Shown here: piece by piece, positions 1 through 8,800 of the stretch
Layout: each line of letters begins with the position of its first letter
Position numbering within the stretch: the stretch's first letter is position 1
DNA from: Coprococcus ammoniilyticus
Lineage (GTDB): Bacteria; Bacillota; Clostridia; Lachnospirales; Lachnospiraceae
NCBI RefSeq assembly: GCF_025567345.1
Contig: NZ_JAOQJS010000001.1
Location: forward strand, 124,001-188,000
Reading direction: 5' to 3'
DNA: 64,000 bases
Translations under genes and position numbers: made by a program
The notes under the pieces: generated by a model
Databases searched by the model: none
What the model saw: only the letters and a program-made list of their open reading frames with translations
Told to the model about the DNA's origin: nothing

Positions 1-76
1 TCCCGGACAGCTTCATCAGAATACTGTTCTCACCCAGATTTCTATATAATACTAATTTCGCTATATCTCTGTACAT
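1..76 (-). CDS. N-terminal fragment of a gene cut by the window edge
   Basis: An open frame starts at an ATG at 74-76 and runs off the left edge, giving 25 residues that begin MYRDIAKLVLYRNLGENS. A purine-rich ribosome site (AGAAGGAT) lies a few bases upstream. From memory, this N-terminus resembles clostridial ATP-binding proteins of the DUF815 family, but 25 residues are too few to be sure. The gene is on the same strand as the transporter behind it and follows it by about 70 bp, so the two may be cotranscribed. Confidence 0.45.
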   Translation of the reverse strand, partial: MYRDIAKLVLYRNLGENSILMKLSG

Positions 77-148
77 CTTAAATTATCCTTCTTTCTTCAT
101 TTGTCTATATAAACAGGCATTTGCCCTGTTTTATCCAGCTCGTTTCTC

Positions 149-1447
149 TCAGGCATTTTCCTTGCTTCTTTTCTCTTTCATGCGTCTGGACTGTCGTCTC
201 TGCTGCCGCTTCCGGGGTTTCTCCCTCCAGCCATCATCCGACGAAGCGTAAGGTTCTCCATACTTTTCCCAGGCGACTCCCTTTTCCCGCAATCTCATAA
301 GTACGAATTCCTTCACCAGTGCATATAAGACAGAGGATAACGGTACAAATATCAACATACCGAGAATTCCCATCAGATCTCCGCCAATGATAACTGCAAC
401 CAACACCCATATAGATGGAAGTCCGACGGAACCGCCTACCACATGCGGATAGATCAGATTTCCCTCGACCTGCTGCAGTATGATAAACAGGATCAAAAAT
501 ACCAGTACCTTTTTCGGATCGTCAACCAGAATGAGAAATGCACCAACACCACATCCAATAAATGCACCAAAGACCGGAATCAATGCCGTTACCACAATCG
601 TAACACTGACCGTCAGTGCATATGGAATACTAAGGACGCTCATGGATACAAAGAACATCAAGCCCAGAATACATGCCTCCAGGCACTGTCCGGTTATGAA
701 ATTTGCAAATGTCTCATCTGCCATAACGCAGGTCTTGATGATCTTATCTGCTGTTTTCTCTTTAAATAACGCATATATCAGACCCTTTGTCTGACGCTTC
801 AAGTTCTCCTTCTGTGCCAGAATATAGATTGCGAAAAATAATCCAACCACAAAATCGACTATACCGCTGACAACAGAGGTTGCAAAATTAAATGTTGATG
901 ACAACAGGCTTCCGCTTCCATTTTTTATCAGATTGATCGCACTCTCACTCACCTTATCCCATGCAATATCAATCTCCATGATCCGGTCAACGATATCCGG
1001 ATATCCCGCTGCCAGATTCACCGCCCAATTCTTAATTGCCTCCATCGTAGACGGAAACTGCTGTCCGATCGCTGTAATTGTCCGGCTGACCTCCGGTATC
1101 AGCATCGTGATCACAAAAGCAATCACCAGAACGACGCAGATAAGGGAAAGCACCATACAGACCGGTCTCCGGAACCGATACCATCTACTTTTTTCATTTC
1201 GGAATAACAGATTTTCAAATCCCTTCATCGGCACATTCAGAATGAACGCAATCGCAAATCCAATCACGAACGGCATAAGCAACCCGATGATCCATGTACC
1301 GCAGGCATAGATTTTATCAAAACGAAATACGCAAAATACGACTAATACAGTTATAATGATCAGTTTTATAAGCTTTTTCATATTCGAATTATTCAGTTCC
1401 AAATTCAATTTCCTCTGCTTTCTTTTTACATTTTTTTGAGCAGGCAC
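149..1447 (-). CDS. AI-2E family transporter (membrane permease)
   Basis: The protein has up to 432 residues and the fold of the AI-2E/YdbI/PerM transporter family: a hydrophobic N-terminal pair of helices, a less hydrophobic central part (about residues 150-200), and a C-terminal block of helices containing the family-typical GxxxxGLPSIWVLVAVIIGG segment. Such proteins move small molecules or ions across the cytoplasmic membrane; the AI-2 name reflects one characterised member, and the substrate here is unknown. The tail is strongly basic (KPRKRQQRRQSRRMKEKR). The open frame begins at a GTG at 1447 without a convincing ribosome site. An ATG at 1381 (MKKLIKLIII) or a TTG just upstream of it, behind AGAGGAAA, may be the true start. 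Confidence 0.85.
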   Translation of the reverse strand: MPAQKNVKRKQRKLNLELNNSNMKKLIKLIIITVLVVFCVFRFDKIYACGTWIIGLLMPFVIGFAIAFILNVPMKGFENLLFRNEKSRWYRFRRPVCMVLSLICVVLVIAFVITMLIPEVSRTITAIGQQFPSTMEAIKNWAVNLAAGYPDIVDRIMEIDIAWDKVSESAINLIKNGSGSLLSSTFNFATSVVSGIVDFVVGLFFAIYILAQKENLKRQTKGLIYALFKEKTADKIIKTCVMADETFANFITGQCLEACILGLMFFVSMSVLSIPYALTVSVTIVVTALIPVFGAFIGCGVGAFLILVDDPKKVLVFLILFIILQQVEGNLIYPHVVGGSVGLPSIWVLVAVIIGGDLMGILGMLIFVPLSSVLYALVKEFVLMRLREKGVAWEKYGEPYASSDDGWREKPRKRQQRRQSRRMKEKRSKENA

Positions 1448-1481
1448 ATAGAACGTGTCTGCTCAATCATGCCAAGACCAT

Positions 1482-2132
1482 TTATTCCGGCAGATTGATG
1501 TTTCCAAATACATCTCCTATGGAATAGGTCATATTCTCTTTTGGTTTATAAGCATTCATAATCGGAGCCATGATCTTCTCAAACTTCTCCCTGTTCTTTG
1601 AAAGAACGAATACTTCTGCTGTATTTCTGGCATCCCACAATGCATCATGCTCTTTTCCCTGAAAATCTTCTCCCAGATAGAATACCGCATCTGACAGTGC
1701 CAGTCTTCTTCTGGTTCCAAGCATACGTGCAAATTCCTTCTGGAAATCCTTCCATTTGGATGCAAGCTTCTGTGCATCCGGGTTATTGTAGGATTTTAAC
1801 TTGCGTTCCCGGTTAAACTGCCGCAGATCATTCTCACTCCATGCATAGATCACATCCGCGCTTAAGCCCCATGCAATGAACCGATCCATCGCAATCGCAA
1901 AATCCGGTGCATCGTCTACCATCTCATTTGTGATCCCGGTAAGATTTGTTATTCTGGATGTCACAGGCGTAATTCCCGGCTTTACATAAGTCTTGAATGA
2001 ATCAATCTCCTTATATGTATCGTCCAGCTTAACAGCTCCTATTTCAATTATTTCATTTTTGCAAATTTTTAATTCATCGGGATGAGAATTATCGATCTGA
2101 TTCATCTCAAAATCCACAAATATATACTCCAT
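1482..2132 (-). CDS. DEDDh-type 3'-5' exonuclease domain protein
   Basis: A single exonuclease domain fills the 216 residues. Visible motifs are Exo I (FVDFEMN, with the Asp and Glu that bind metal), Exo II around ITNLTGITNEMV and the following Asp-rich stretch, and Exo III (HDALWDARNTAEVF, with the catalytic His and the last Asp). The family includes KapD-like and DNA polymerase III epsilon-like exonucleases that trim RNA or DNA ends. There is no polymerase or helicase domain, so this is a stand-alone nuclease, and the substrate cannot be told from sequence. It starts at an ATG after AGGAAGG and lies 34 bp upstream of the transporter gene on the same strand. Confidence 0.85.
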   Translation of the reverse strand: MEYIFVDFEMNQIDNSHPDELKICKNEIIEIGAVKLDDTYKEIDSFKTYVKPGITPVTSRITNLTGITNEMVDDAPDFAIAMDRFIAWGLSADVIYAWSENDLRQFNRERKLKSYNNPDAQKLASKWKDFQKEFARMLGTRRRLALSDAVFYLGEDFQGKEHDALWDARNTAEVFVLSKNREKFEKIMAPIMNAYKPKENMTYSIGDVFGNINLPE

Positions 2133-2299
2133 GTGTCACAACCTTCCTACAGCTGTCTTCCGGATGAAAGCCGCCTGTCGAACATGGCTTCCACCGTCAC
2201 AATCTTACCTTAAAGCATACCATTCACGGTCAAAAATGTCTATCTTTTTCTTGATGGAGATTTCCTGTGGAGATTTCCTGTAAATGCCCTGTTAAAAAA

Positions 2300-2374
2300 T
2301 GTAGCTGTCCTGACTTTATTTACCGTAACTTAAAAGATTTCGGATAAACAAAGCCGGGGCAGCTACAGTTTTTT
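2300..2374 (-). terminator. Bidirectional hairpin terminator
   Basis: Arms at 2300-2310 (TGTAGCTGTCC) and 2357-2367 pair over 11 bp with one G-U pair. There is a T run on both outer sides, so the hairpin can stop transcription in either direction. On the minus strand it sits just after the MATE gene. A short direct repeat (TGGAGATTTCCTG twice, near 2254-2281) lies between it and the exonuclease gene. Confidence 0.7.
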
Positions 2375-2418
2375 ACAGGATATCTATTCTCCATCGCAAA
2401 AAACATTATTCATTATAG

Positions 2419-3873
2419 CTATTTCCTACCTGTTTTTTTACACATATGAATCGCCACAAGTATAAACGGCAATGAGAATATCCCAGACAGGATATCCGAG
2501 ATTCCCTGCGTTACCGCTACACCATTTTCCTGAAAATACATAGGAAGAAGCCAGATCAATGGCAGGAAAAAGATTCCCTGTCTGGTGGAGGATATGAGAA
2601 TGGCTTTTCCGATCTCCCCTATTGCCTGAAATAACATACCGCTGACCAGACACACCGCCATAAATGGCAATGATACCGCGTGCATCCGAAGAGAAAGAAC
2701 TCCCAGCTCAAGTGCCGCATTTTCCCCAAATAATGAGATAATCGAGGATGCAAATATCCACACAAGAATACCTGTAACAGCCGATGCAATGACCTGACTT
2801 AGAATCGTAAATATGATCGCTTTTCTTACTCTATCATTCTTCTTTGCTCCATAATTATAACCGGCCACCGGTGCAAAACCCTGCCCATATCCGACCATGA
2901 CTGCAAATAATATGGCAAATACTTTATTCGATACCGATATTGCAGCAACCACATCATCCCCATATTCTCTCGCCGCCCGGTTCAACAGGATCGTTGCCAC
3001 ACAGACCAGCCCCTGACGGAAAAAGGATGGGATTCCGGTTCTCGTAATATCGATGGCTGTCTGTCGGAATGCCTGAAACCTCTGTTTGTCCTCTCTCTTT
3101 ATCTTCTCAATTTTGACCCGTATTCCCGCCGGTTTATAGTTTGAATCTGCCTTGTTTAATCCGATCACGCTTTTCCCGCTCAGCATTACGATCAGCATAA
3201 TAGCAAGGCTTACACTCTGTCCACAAAATGTCGCGATTCCCGCTCCGCGGATTCCAAGTTCCAAACCTGACACCAAAATCGGATCTAAGACTGCATTTAA
3301 GACAGCACCACTTCCAATTCCAACCAATGCCCAGACGGGCATCCCTTCCGCCCGCAGAACATTGTTGAGTACATACGACACACACATGACCGGAGCTGTA
3401 AGCAGGATCCAGAAGCCATAATCAAGCGCGTAGATCTCGATTGTATCCGTTGAACCCAGAAAATCGATCAATGGCTTCTGCCACAGGAAGCCGGCCGCCA
3501 TCAGTATCAAGCCGGCCACAAGAGCCATCAGGACAGCAGCAGACGCATCTCTGCCCGCCTCCTTCTCTTTCTGCTCCCCTAAGAACCTGGATATCCTGCT
3601 GCCTGCTCCCATCCCAAATGTATAACCTACTGCCTGTATCATCGCAAGCACCGAAAACAAAATGCCAACTGCCGCCACTGCACTGGTTCCAAGATCTGAA
3701 ACAAAATACATATCCACGATATTGTATGTCGTTCCGGCAAGCATACTGACAACGGTCGAACAGGACAGCCGCAGAATAAGAGAAGGCACAGGAGTCTGTG
3801 TCATTTTCACATGATTCTCCTGTGCCTTATCCTTTGTATTGTCAGCTTTATTTGAGATATTATCTTTTTTCAT
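2419..3873 (-). CDS. MATE family multidrug/metabolite efflux transporter
   Basis: The protein is about 484 residues with some twelve hydrophobic helices in two halves. It shows MATE hallmarks: VSMLAGTTYNIVDMYFVSDLGTSAVAA in the first helix pair, and GYGQGFAPVAGYNYGAKKNDRVRKA opening the second half. MATE proteins export cationic drugs or metabolites in exchange for Na+ or H+ at the cytoplasmic membrane. A longer frame begins at a TTG at 3939, but the ATG at 3873 (MKKDNISNK) follows AGGAAG at normal spacing and is preferred. A basic insertion of about 35 residues (IKIEKIKREDKQ) separates the halves. The gene stands alone and ends at the bidirectional terminator. Confidence 0.9.
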   Translation of the reverse strand: MKKDNISNKADNTKDKAQENHVKMTQTPVPSLILRLSCSTVVSMLAGTTYNIVDMYFVSDLGTSAVAAVGILFSVLAMIQAVGYTFGMGAGSRISRFLGEQKEKEAGRDASAAVLMALVAGLILMAAGFLWQKPLIDFLGSTDTIEIYALDYGFWILLTAPVMCVSYVLNNVLRAEGMPVWALVGIGSGAVLNAVLDPILVSGLELGIRGAGIATFCGQSVSLAIMLIVMLSGKSVIGLNKADSNYKPAGIRVKIEKIKREDKQRFQAFRQTAIDITRTGIPSFFRQGLVCVATILLNRAAREYGDDVVAAISVSNKVFAILFAVMVGYGQGFAPVAGYNYGAKKNDRVRKAIIFTILSQVIASAVTGILVWIFASSIISLFGENAALELGVLSLRMHAVSLPFMAVCLVSGMLFQAIGEIGKAILISSTRQGIFFLPLIWLLPMYFQENGVAVTQGISDILSGIFSLPFILVAIHMCKKTGRK

Positions 3874-3990
3874 ATGCAGTCTTCCTGCCTTATAGCCGTA
3901 GTAAGAAACTGACAAATAAATCTTTCTGTATCTATCCAAACTTTGATACCAAAATCATAACAATCTTTTATATTATCCGGATATGATGCA

Positions 3991-4836
3991 TTATTTCAGA
4001 AATTCAACAACTTCCTCGATCTTATTCTGTGCATCATATACGCCCAGATCGTACATTGCCTGAATCTTCTTATCATCCTTTTCCGTTCTTGATATGTCAA
4101 TCTGTACACTCGGACGGATAATAAGAACCTCGCCCTTCTGTTCCAGTTCAGCCAGCTTCTCCAATGTCTTATTATAATACAAATGCCTCATGGCTATTCG
4201 TTTCACATACTCCGGATATTCCTTATACCGGATTGCTTCCAGCTTCAACATGCTGTCTTCTTCCTTGACATAGCCTTCCGGTCTGGTCAAAACTACGATA
4301 TCTTTTCGATATCCCATTCTCCGGAACTGGAAGATTGGAATGCTGTCTGCCGTTCCGCCATCCAATAACTTCTTGCCATCTACTTCTACGATCTGTGACA
4401 CGATCGGAAGTGATGCTGATGCACGTAGCTTGTCCATATCCTTTCGAAGATCCGTACATTCCAGATACTCCGGCTGTCCAGTCTCTACATTCGTACAACA
4501 TACATAAAATCTCGTTGGATTCTCCTCGAATGCATCATAGTCGAATTTGTATAATTCATTCGGCAGTCGATCATAACAAAAATCAACGCCAAATAAATTT
4601 CCCGTTTTCAGCAATGACTTCAAACTCATATATTCCTTATTGTTTCGGTATTCCAAGCTATATGCAATATTTCTTCCACGCTGCTTGGATACGAAAGATG
4701 CTCCATGAATAGCTCCCGCCGATACGCCGATCACGCCATCCACTGTAATATTATGATCTAAAAATACATCCAGTACGCCGGCAGTATAGATGCCACGCAT
4801 GCCACCGCCTTCTAAAACCAATCCTGTCTTTGTCAT
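3991..4836 (-). CDS. Patatin-like phospholipase family protein
   Basis: At 281 residues this is a complete patatin-type hydrolase. It has the oxyanion-hole loop GGGMRG (residues 10-15), the nucleophile elbow GVSAG with Ser39, and the second dyad residue Asp159 in LLDGG. Family members hydrolyse ester bonds of phospholipids or other acyl lipids. There is no signal peptide, so it probably acts in the cytoplasm or at the inner membrane face. The start is an ATG about 10 bp after AAAGGAAG. The 150 bp upstream form the left flank of the invertible-looking segment that follows, and the two loci are transcribed away from each other. Confidence 0.9.
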   Translation of the reverse strand: MTKTGLVLEGGGMRGIYTAGVLDVFLDHNITVDGVIGVSAGAIHGASFVSKQRGRNIAYSLEYRNNKEYMSLKSLLKTGNLFGVDFCYDRLPNELYKFDYDAFEENPTRFYVCCTNVETGQPEYLECTDLRKDMDKLRASASLPIVSQIVEVDGKKLLDGGTADSIPIFQFRRMGYRKDIVVLTRPEGYVKEEDSMLKLEAIRYKEYPEYVKRIAMRHLYYNKTLEKLAELEQKGEVLIIRPSVQIDISRTEKDDKKIQAMYDLGVYDAQNKIEEVVEFLK

Positions 4837-4933
4837 ATATCTTCAACTTCCTTTCAAACAAATTTGCTATCTTTTGTTTTTATTATGATAACGCAAATCT
4901 GAATTTTGGCAAGGGGAATTTTGGAGGTGGGGT

Positions 4934-4955
4934 GATGGATAATAAATTGTTATCC
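4934..4955 (+). repeat. Left inverted repeat / recombinase core-like site
   Basis: It begins GTGATGGATAATAAATTG and matches the right repeat over 22 bp in inverted orientation. This copy extends into a dyad: ATGGATAA (4937-4944), a 7-bp spacer TAAATTG, then TTATCCAT (4952-4959). Short arms with inner ATAA/TTAT ends around 6-8 bp are the usual form of a tyrosine-recombinase crossover site. The dyad would equally suit a repressor. Confidence 0.75.
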
Positions 4956-4989
4956 ATTATTAGTTAAGGGTTAAAGAAAGGTCATGTTT

Positions 4990-7314
4990 ATGAAAAAATG
5001 CAAATTATATTTTCAAATAAGCATTATAGTGGGACTTATTATAATTTGTATATTATTTTCTTGTGGTACTATTTATTATTTATATAAAAATGATTCTGGA
5101 AATGCCGGCGTTTTTGCTACATTAATAGGTATTCTGCTTACATTAATTTTAACGTTTTGGACATATTTATTTGATAAATCTCATAAAAGCACTTTAATTG
5201 AACAATATCTGAATGATGAACATTTTGTAGATAGAGAAATGGAATACATAAAATTATTAAATTTGATACAAAATGAGCCAGACCGGATAATATATATTAA
5301 CGGTAGATTTGGAATGGGTAAAACATTGTTCATGAAAATGTCATGTGATAGAATTAACTTTACAGATAAGAAAAAATGGAAATCATATGCCGCTTTTTAT
5401 TATAATAATAATCGTACTAAGACTATAATACAGGCTTTATCTAATAAATTTTGTGGGCATTCCAATGCCTCCGTGACGGATATTAGTCAGCAACTTAATA
5501 ATGCTACTCTTAAAAAAAATTGTATTTTGTTTATTGATAATATATATGAAATTGATTTATTAGAATGCACAGAAGTTGCCAAAGCATTTATAAACTGCAA
5601 AAAGAGTAATCAAGTGATTATTGCTGTAGATAGTAATGATGATGATTTTCACATTTGTCCAAGCAAATTCGGTGAAAATGAGATAAAGTTACTCGCAATT
5701 AGTTATAATACAGAAATAGAAAAAGAAGATCGAAAAAAAATATCAATATTATCAAATGGATACCCTGTATATGCACGTTATAGCGTTGAAGCATATACGA
5801 AAGGTATTAAAATAACAGATTATCGAAATCTTGAAAATTATATTGAAAAATTAATATATTCATTAAATGACCTTGAAAAGAGATCATTATCATTAATAAT
5901 TTGTCTTAGTCAATTTTTACAAGATGGAATAAAAGAAAAAGCTATATATGGAATAGATAATCGAATAACACAACCTATTATAAAAAGACTAAGTACATAT
6001 TCATTAATTAATGTACAAAGAAATAAAATATATGCTGATAAATTGATTTCTCTCAAATGTCTAGACTTTTTATCAAACTACAAAAATGAGAGCTATAAAA
6101 AAATTTATCAATATTATAAAAGATTTTCAAGTGTTTCGTATATTGCTTTATTCGCAGCTTTAAAATCTGATTTTAAATATGATTATGCGCTTATTAAAAA
6201 GATATTACATGATCAATATGTGAATAATAATTTTTATTTATTAATAGATTTAGGTGAATTAGAAGTTAATGGACAGATAAATTCAAATTTATATGAAGAT
6301 AAAGAATGTTGGATATATATTCGTTATTATTATTTAAAGGCACTTCTTGAACTTGGGTTATATAACAAAGCTAGAGAAGTAGTTGATAATTGTGATAACC
6401 AATTTAATCTTTTGAATATCAATAGTAATATAACTTTTGAATATCAATATTTGTTAGCTGATCTTGACCACTTAACGAATTACTTTCAAAATGCAATTTC
6501 GTTTTCACAGGCTTTATTGAAAAAATCTTCTACTATAGATCAGAAAATTAAATGCCAGTATTTATATGCACATTGTTTAAGACATATAGGTGAAGATTTA
6601 AATCTTGCTTTTACTGTTTTTTCAGATTTAGCAAAATCTACGAGTTATAAAAATGATAAAATAAGAATACGTTCAATTTATTCTGCAGCATCTATTAAAA
6701 TGTTTCAGAGAGATAAGAATTATAATTACAAAAACTCTTTTGAAACAATAAATGAAATTATATGTAATGATGATAAAAACGAAATATGGAAACCTTATGT
6801 AATAAGACATAAAGCAATTTATGAATACAAAATTTGTAAGGATCCTTATATGGCAGAAAAAACACTTCGAGAAGCGATAAATTTATTAGAAGTAACTTCG
6901 CTGCGCATTAAATATGATATATATTTTGAATTAGCCGAAGTATATAGAATATATGATAATAAATTAAATAACTATGAAAAAAGTCTTGCATTTTATTCAG
7001 AAGCTGAACAATTTGCAAAGAGAGTACATGACTATAATTTACAAAGCAACTCCCAACTTGGCATAATGTTATTAAATTTGAAATATGGTTATGAAATAAA
7101 TATTGAAATGCTTAGAACAATTATTATAGAAACCCGCAATTTGAATTTAAATATTAATTATAATTATGCTATATATATAAAATATATTATTGCAAATGAG
7201 GCTATTCCTAAAGAATTATCTTTATATTGGAAGAAAATGCAATACTCAGATTTGCTTTTCTATTCTTCTAAAAGCAAATCTGAGAAATATAATCTTAAGT
7301 TAACGGTTATGTAA
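4990..7314 (+). CDS. Membrane-anchored STAND-like P-loop ATPase with helical repeats
   Basis: I do not recognise a named family. The 774-residue protein starts with two membrane helices (about residues 8-32 and 41-60). A P-loop ATPase follows, with Walker A GRFGMGKT (105-112) and Walker B ILFIDN (179-184), preceded by a VDREMEYIKLL segment as in STAND/AAA regulators. After a winged-helix-like region (about 280-360), the C-terminal half is helical and TPR-like. This architecture suits a membrane-tethered sensor switch; many STAND proteins act in phage defence or signalling, but no effector domain is visible. An ATG at 4984 is only two bases from AAAGG, so the ATG at 4990 is preferred. The gene is much richer in A+T than the flanking genes, a sign of transfer. 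It converges on, and overlaps by 15 bp, the SHMT-like gene. Confidence 0.7.
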   Translation: MKKCKLYFQISIIVGLIIICILFSCGTIYYLYKNDSGNAGVFATLIGILLTLILTFWTYLFDKSHKSTLIEQYLNDEHFVDREMEYIKLLNLIQNEPDRIIYINGRFGMGKTLFMKMSCDRINFTDKKKWKSYAAFYYNNNRTKTIIQALSNKFCGHSNASVTDISQQLNNATLKKNCILFIDNIYEIDLLECTEVAKAFINCKKSNQVIIAVDSNDDDFHICPSKFGENEIKLLAISYNTEIEKEDRKKISILSNGYPVYARYSVEAYTKGIKITDYRNLENYIEKLIYSLNDLEKRSLSLIICLSQFLQDGIKEKAIYGIDNRITQPIIKRLSTYSLINVQRNKIYADKLISLKCLDFLSNYKNESYKKIYQYYKRFSSVSYIALFAALKSDFKYDYALIKKILHDQYVNNNFYLLIDLGELEVNGQINSNLYEDKECWIYIRYYYLKALLELGLYNKAREVVDNCDNQFNLLNINSNITFEYQYLLADLDHLTNYFQNAISFSQALLKKSSTIDQKIKCQYLYAHCLRHIGEDLNLAFTVFSDLAKSTSYKNDKIRIRSIYSAASIKMFQRDKNYNYKNSFETINEIICNDDKNEIWKPYVIRHKAIYEYKICKDPYMAEKTLREAINLLEVTSLRIKYDIYFELAEVYRIYDNKLNNYEKSLAFYSEAEQFAKRVHDYNLQSNSQLGIMLLNLKYGYEINIEMLRTIIIETRNLNLNINYNYAIYIKYIIANEAIPKELSLYWKKMQYSDLLFYSSKSKSEKYNLKLTVM

Positions 7315-8571
7315 TTGAGAATATAATATATCATACAAGTTATTATCAAATGTATAAAATATTTTTTTGTTTGCTGAAAGTGTGTTGATTTTTTGCGAGA
7401 TATCTTGGGATAAATGTACATTATCCCGGATATCTCTTAAGATTTCAGCTATAATAAACATTTCTTTTTCATTCCATCCATATCTTGAAATTTCTTGTGT
7501 TCCTATGCGCAATCCGCATGTTCTATATATCTTTTTATTTCTAAAATTAATACTTACTCCATAATCTAAACATTTATTATAAAACATTTCCGCTTTATTT
7601 TGAGGCATAGAAATAAAAATTTGATGTGTATATGTATATTTGGGTGGTACTTGGATTATATTAAATTGATATATGTCGAGTGCTTTTGCTAGTATATTTG
7701 CATTATTTATAATGGAAAAGCTATACTGTTTACCATATATTTCTAGTTCCATTAATGTTAGTATTAAACTTAATATATGATGCAACTGGCTGTTTCTCAA
7801 ATAATCAGGATTTATTAATGTATCAAATTGACGAGCTAATTTTAAGTTATTTGTCATGATTAAACCACAAGTAGGTCCCGGCAATGTTTTATGTGTTGCA
7901 CCCATTAAAATAAATTTTTGCTCATCACTAAACCAATATAAAGGGTTCTCTATATTATTTGTTGCAATTAGTCCAAGTATCTGTGTGGCATCAAATATTA
8001 AAATACAGTTTTCAGGAAGATTAATTTTTTTTAGTTGTGGCATAATTATGATATCTGAGAGACATACTAATATACCATTTATTCTTTGCGTTCTTAATAG
8101 TTTATTTATTTCTTCATAATTAAAATCATATGTATCATAATTATAAGGTAACTCTATAGTATTAATTCCTAACCTATGGCAAATTTTAGGCATTGATCCA
8201 TGTCCACCACAATCTTCCGAAGAAATCAGAATTGTATCACCAGCAGAAAATAAGCTCATTAATAAAGTCATAACAGCATTAACACCGGATAAAGTACGTG
8301 CATCAGCATATTTACATCCATATAAATTATTACATTGAAGCGATAATAACTCATATAGTTTATATAATTTTTTGCTGCCAACAAAATTACTTTCATTTTG
8401 ATAATTCATTACTCCACCCATAATATACTTTTCCTGTAAAAACGTATCTAGAGGAATTTTACTAAAAGGAGAAAGCACGTTTTCTGCAGCACATAGGGGT
8501 AATAATTTATTTTCTTGTATTGAAAGCTCTGTACATAGGTTTATTAAATCATTAAAATATATTGGTTTCAT
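7300..8571 (-). CDS. Serine hydroxymethyltransferase-like PLP enzyme
   Basis: The 423 residues follow the SHMT fold in order: LLPLCAAENVLSP (compare the ELIASEN motif), a degenerate glycine/tyrosine loop at MGGVMNYQ, the cofactor Asp194 in FDATQILGL, the Schiff-base Lys228 in GATHKTLPGP, and the substrate-carboxylate Arg355 in CGLRIGTQEISR. The histidine of the usual DMAHIAGL is replaced by Gln and HSGSQAN has become LSGVNAV, so it is not the housekeeping GlyA. It may act on a different amino acid or without folate. The ATG at 8571 is 7 bases after AAGGAG; a GTG at 8592 is less likely. It is AT-rich, lies inside the inverted repeats, and in this orientation faces the LytTR-type promoter. Confidence 0.75.
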   Translation of the reverse strand: MKPIYFNDLINLCTELSIQENKLLPLCAAENVLSPFSKIPLDTFLQEKYIMGGVMNYQNESNFVGSKKLYKLYELLSLQCNNLYGCKYADARTLSGVNAVMTLLMSLFSAGDTILISSEDCGGHGSMPKICHRLGINTIELPYNYDTYDFNYEEINKLLRTQRINGILVCLSDIIIMPQLKKINLPENCILIFDATQILGLIATNNIENPLYWFSDEQKFILMGATHKTLPGPTCGLIMTNNLKLARQFDTLINPDYLRNSQLHHILSLILTLMELEIYGKQYSFSIINNANILAKALDIYQFNIIQVPPKYTYTHQIFISMPQNKAEMFYNKCLDYGVSINFRNKKIYRTCGLRIGTQEISRYGWNEKEMFIIAEILRDIRDNVHLSQDISQKINTLSANKKIFYTFDNNLYDILYSQLHNR

Positions 8572-8595
8572 AAAATTTCTCCTTGTAAGCACTGT

Positions 8596-8617
8596 ATAAC
8601 AATTTATTATCCATCAC
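8596..8617 (-). repeat. Right inverted repeat / recombinase core-like site
   Basis: Read on the minus strand this is identical to 4934-4955 for 22 bp, including the 7-bp spacer TAAATTG. The second arm (TTATACAG) matches the dyad less well than in the left copy. The repeat lies 24 bp upstream of the SHMT-like start codon and 26 bp downstream of the -10 box of the leftward promoter. Confidence 0.75.
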
Positions 8618-8642
8618 TTATTTTTTACTTTCCTTCCCCTCC

Positions 8643-8671
8643 AATCTATCCCCAATCCCATGCAAAATCAA
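8643..8671 (-). promoter_or_regulatory. Leftward promoter feeding the invertible segment
   Basis: On the minus strand a -35 box TTGATT (8666-8671) and a -10 box TAGATT (8643-8648) are separated by exactly 17 bp. The promoter points through the right inverted repeat into whichever gene is next to it. The -35 starts 2 bp after the LytTR-type repeats, nearly the same spacing as in the agrB promoter. Confidence 0.6.
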
Positions 8672-8673
8672 CC

Positions 8674-8713
8674 GTTTTGCATAAAACGACCATATATTGC
8701 AGAAAATGACCAT
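8674..8713 (-). promoter_or_regulatory. LytTR-type tandem binding boxes, copy 1
   Basis: Two abutting 20-bp units on the minus strand read ATGGTCATTTTCTGCAATAT (8694-8713) and ATGGTCGTTTTATGCAAAAC (8674-8693). The same unit occurs twice, at the same 20-bp period, upstream of agrB at 14333-14372. Direct repeats spaced about two helical turns apart are typical of AgrA/LytTR regulators. The boxes lie between the divergent promoters of the cassette and of the recombinase, so both could be controlled. Confidence 0.65.
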
Positions 8714-8739
8714 ATTTCTCTTATTTTTCGATTGTATCC

Positions 8740-8769
8740 TTCCATTTTATAAATTCCAGAATATATACT
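8740..8769 (+). promoter_or_regulatory. Possible promoter of the recombinase transcript
   Basis: TTCCAT (8740-8745) and TATACT (8764-8769) are separated by 18 bp, about 30 bp upstream of the small ORF that precedes the recombinase. The -35 match is modest. Confidence 0.4.
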
Positions 8770-8800
8770 AGACAAGGCAGAACCCTGCTACGGAGATTCT

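Larger units (their letters stand above)
4934..8617. mobile_element. Candidate invertible segment with two convergent genes
   Basis: The segment is bounded by a perfect 22-bp inverted repeat (4934-4955 and 8596-8617). It holds only two convergent, AT-rich genes whose 3' ends overlap by 15 bp. Each gene starts 25-35 bp inside its repeat and carries its own ribosome site within the segment. A tyrosine recombinase is encoded 281 bp beyond the right repeat. Inversion would leave both coding sequences intact and exchange which one faces the flanking promoter. This is the arrangement expected of a phase switch. The alternative is that the repeats are operators shared by the two genes. Confidence 0.6.

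Noticed and set aside
2254..2281. Tandem repeat TGGAGATTTCCTG as a regulatory element
   Set aside because: Only two copies with no promoter or gene in register; probably a chance duplication.
3874..3939. TTG start for the MATE gene
   Set aside because: No ribosome site; the ATG at 3873 is well placed and leaves a normal-length protein.
4934..8617. Insertion sequence or transposon with terminal inverted repeats
   Set aside because: No transposase lies inside, no target-site duplication is visible outside the repeats, and the repeats have a recombinase-core form.
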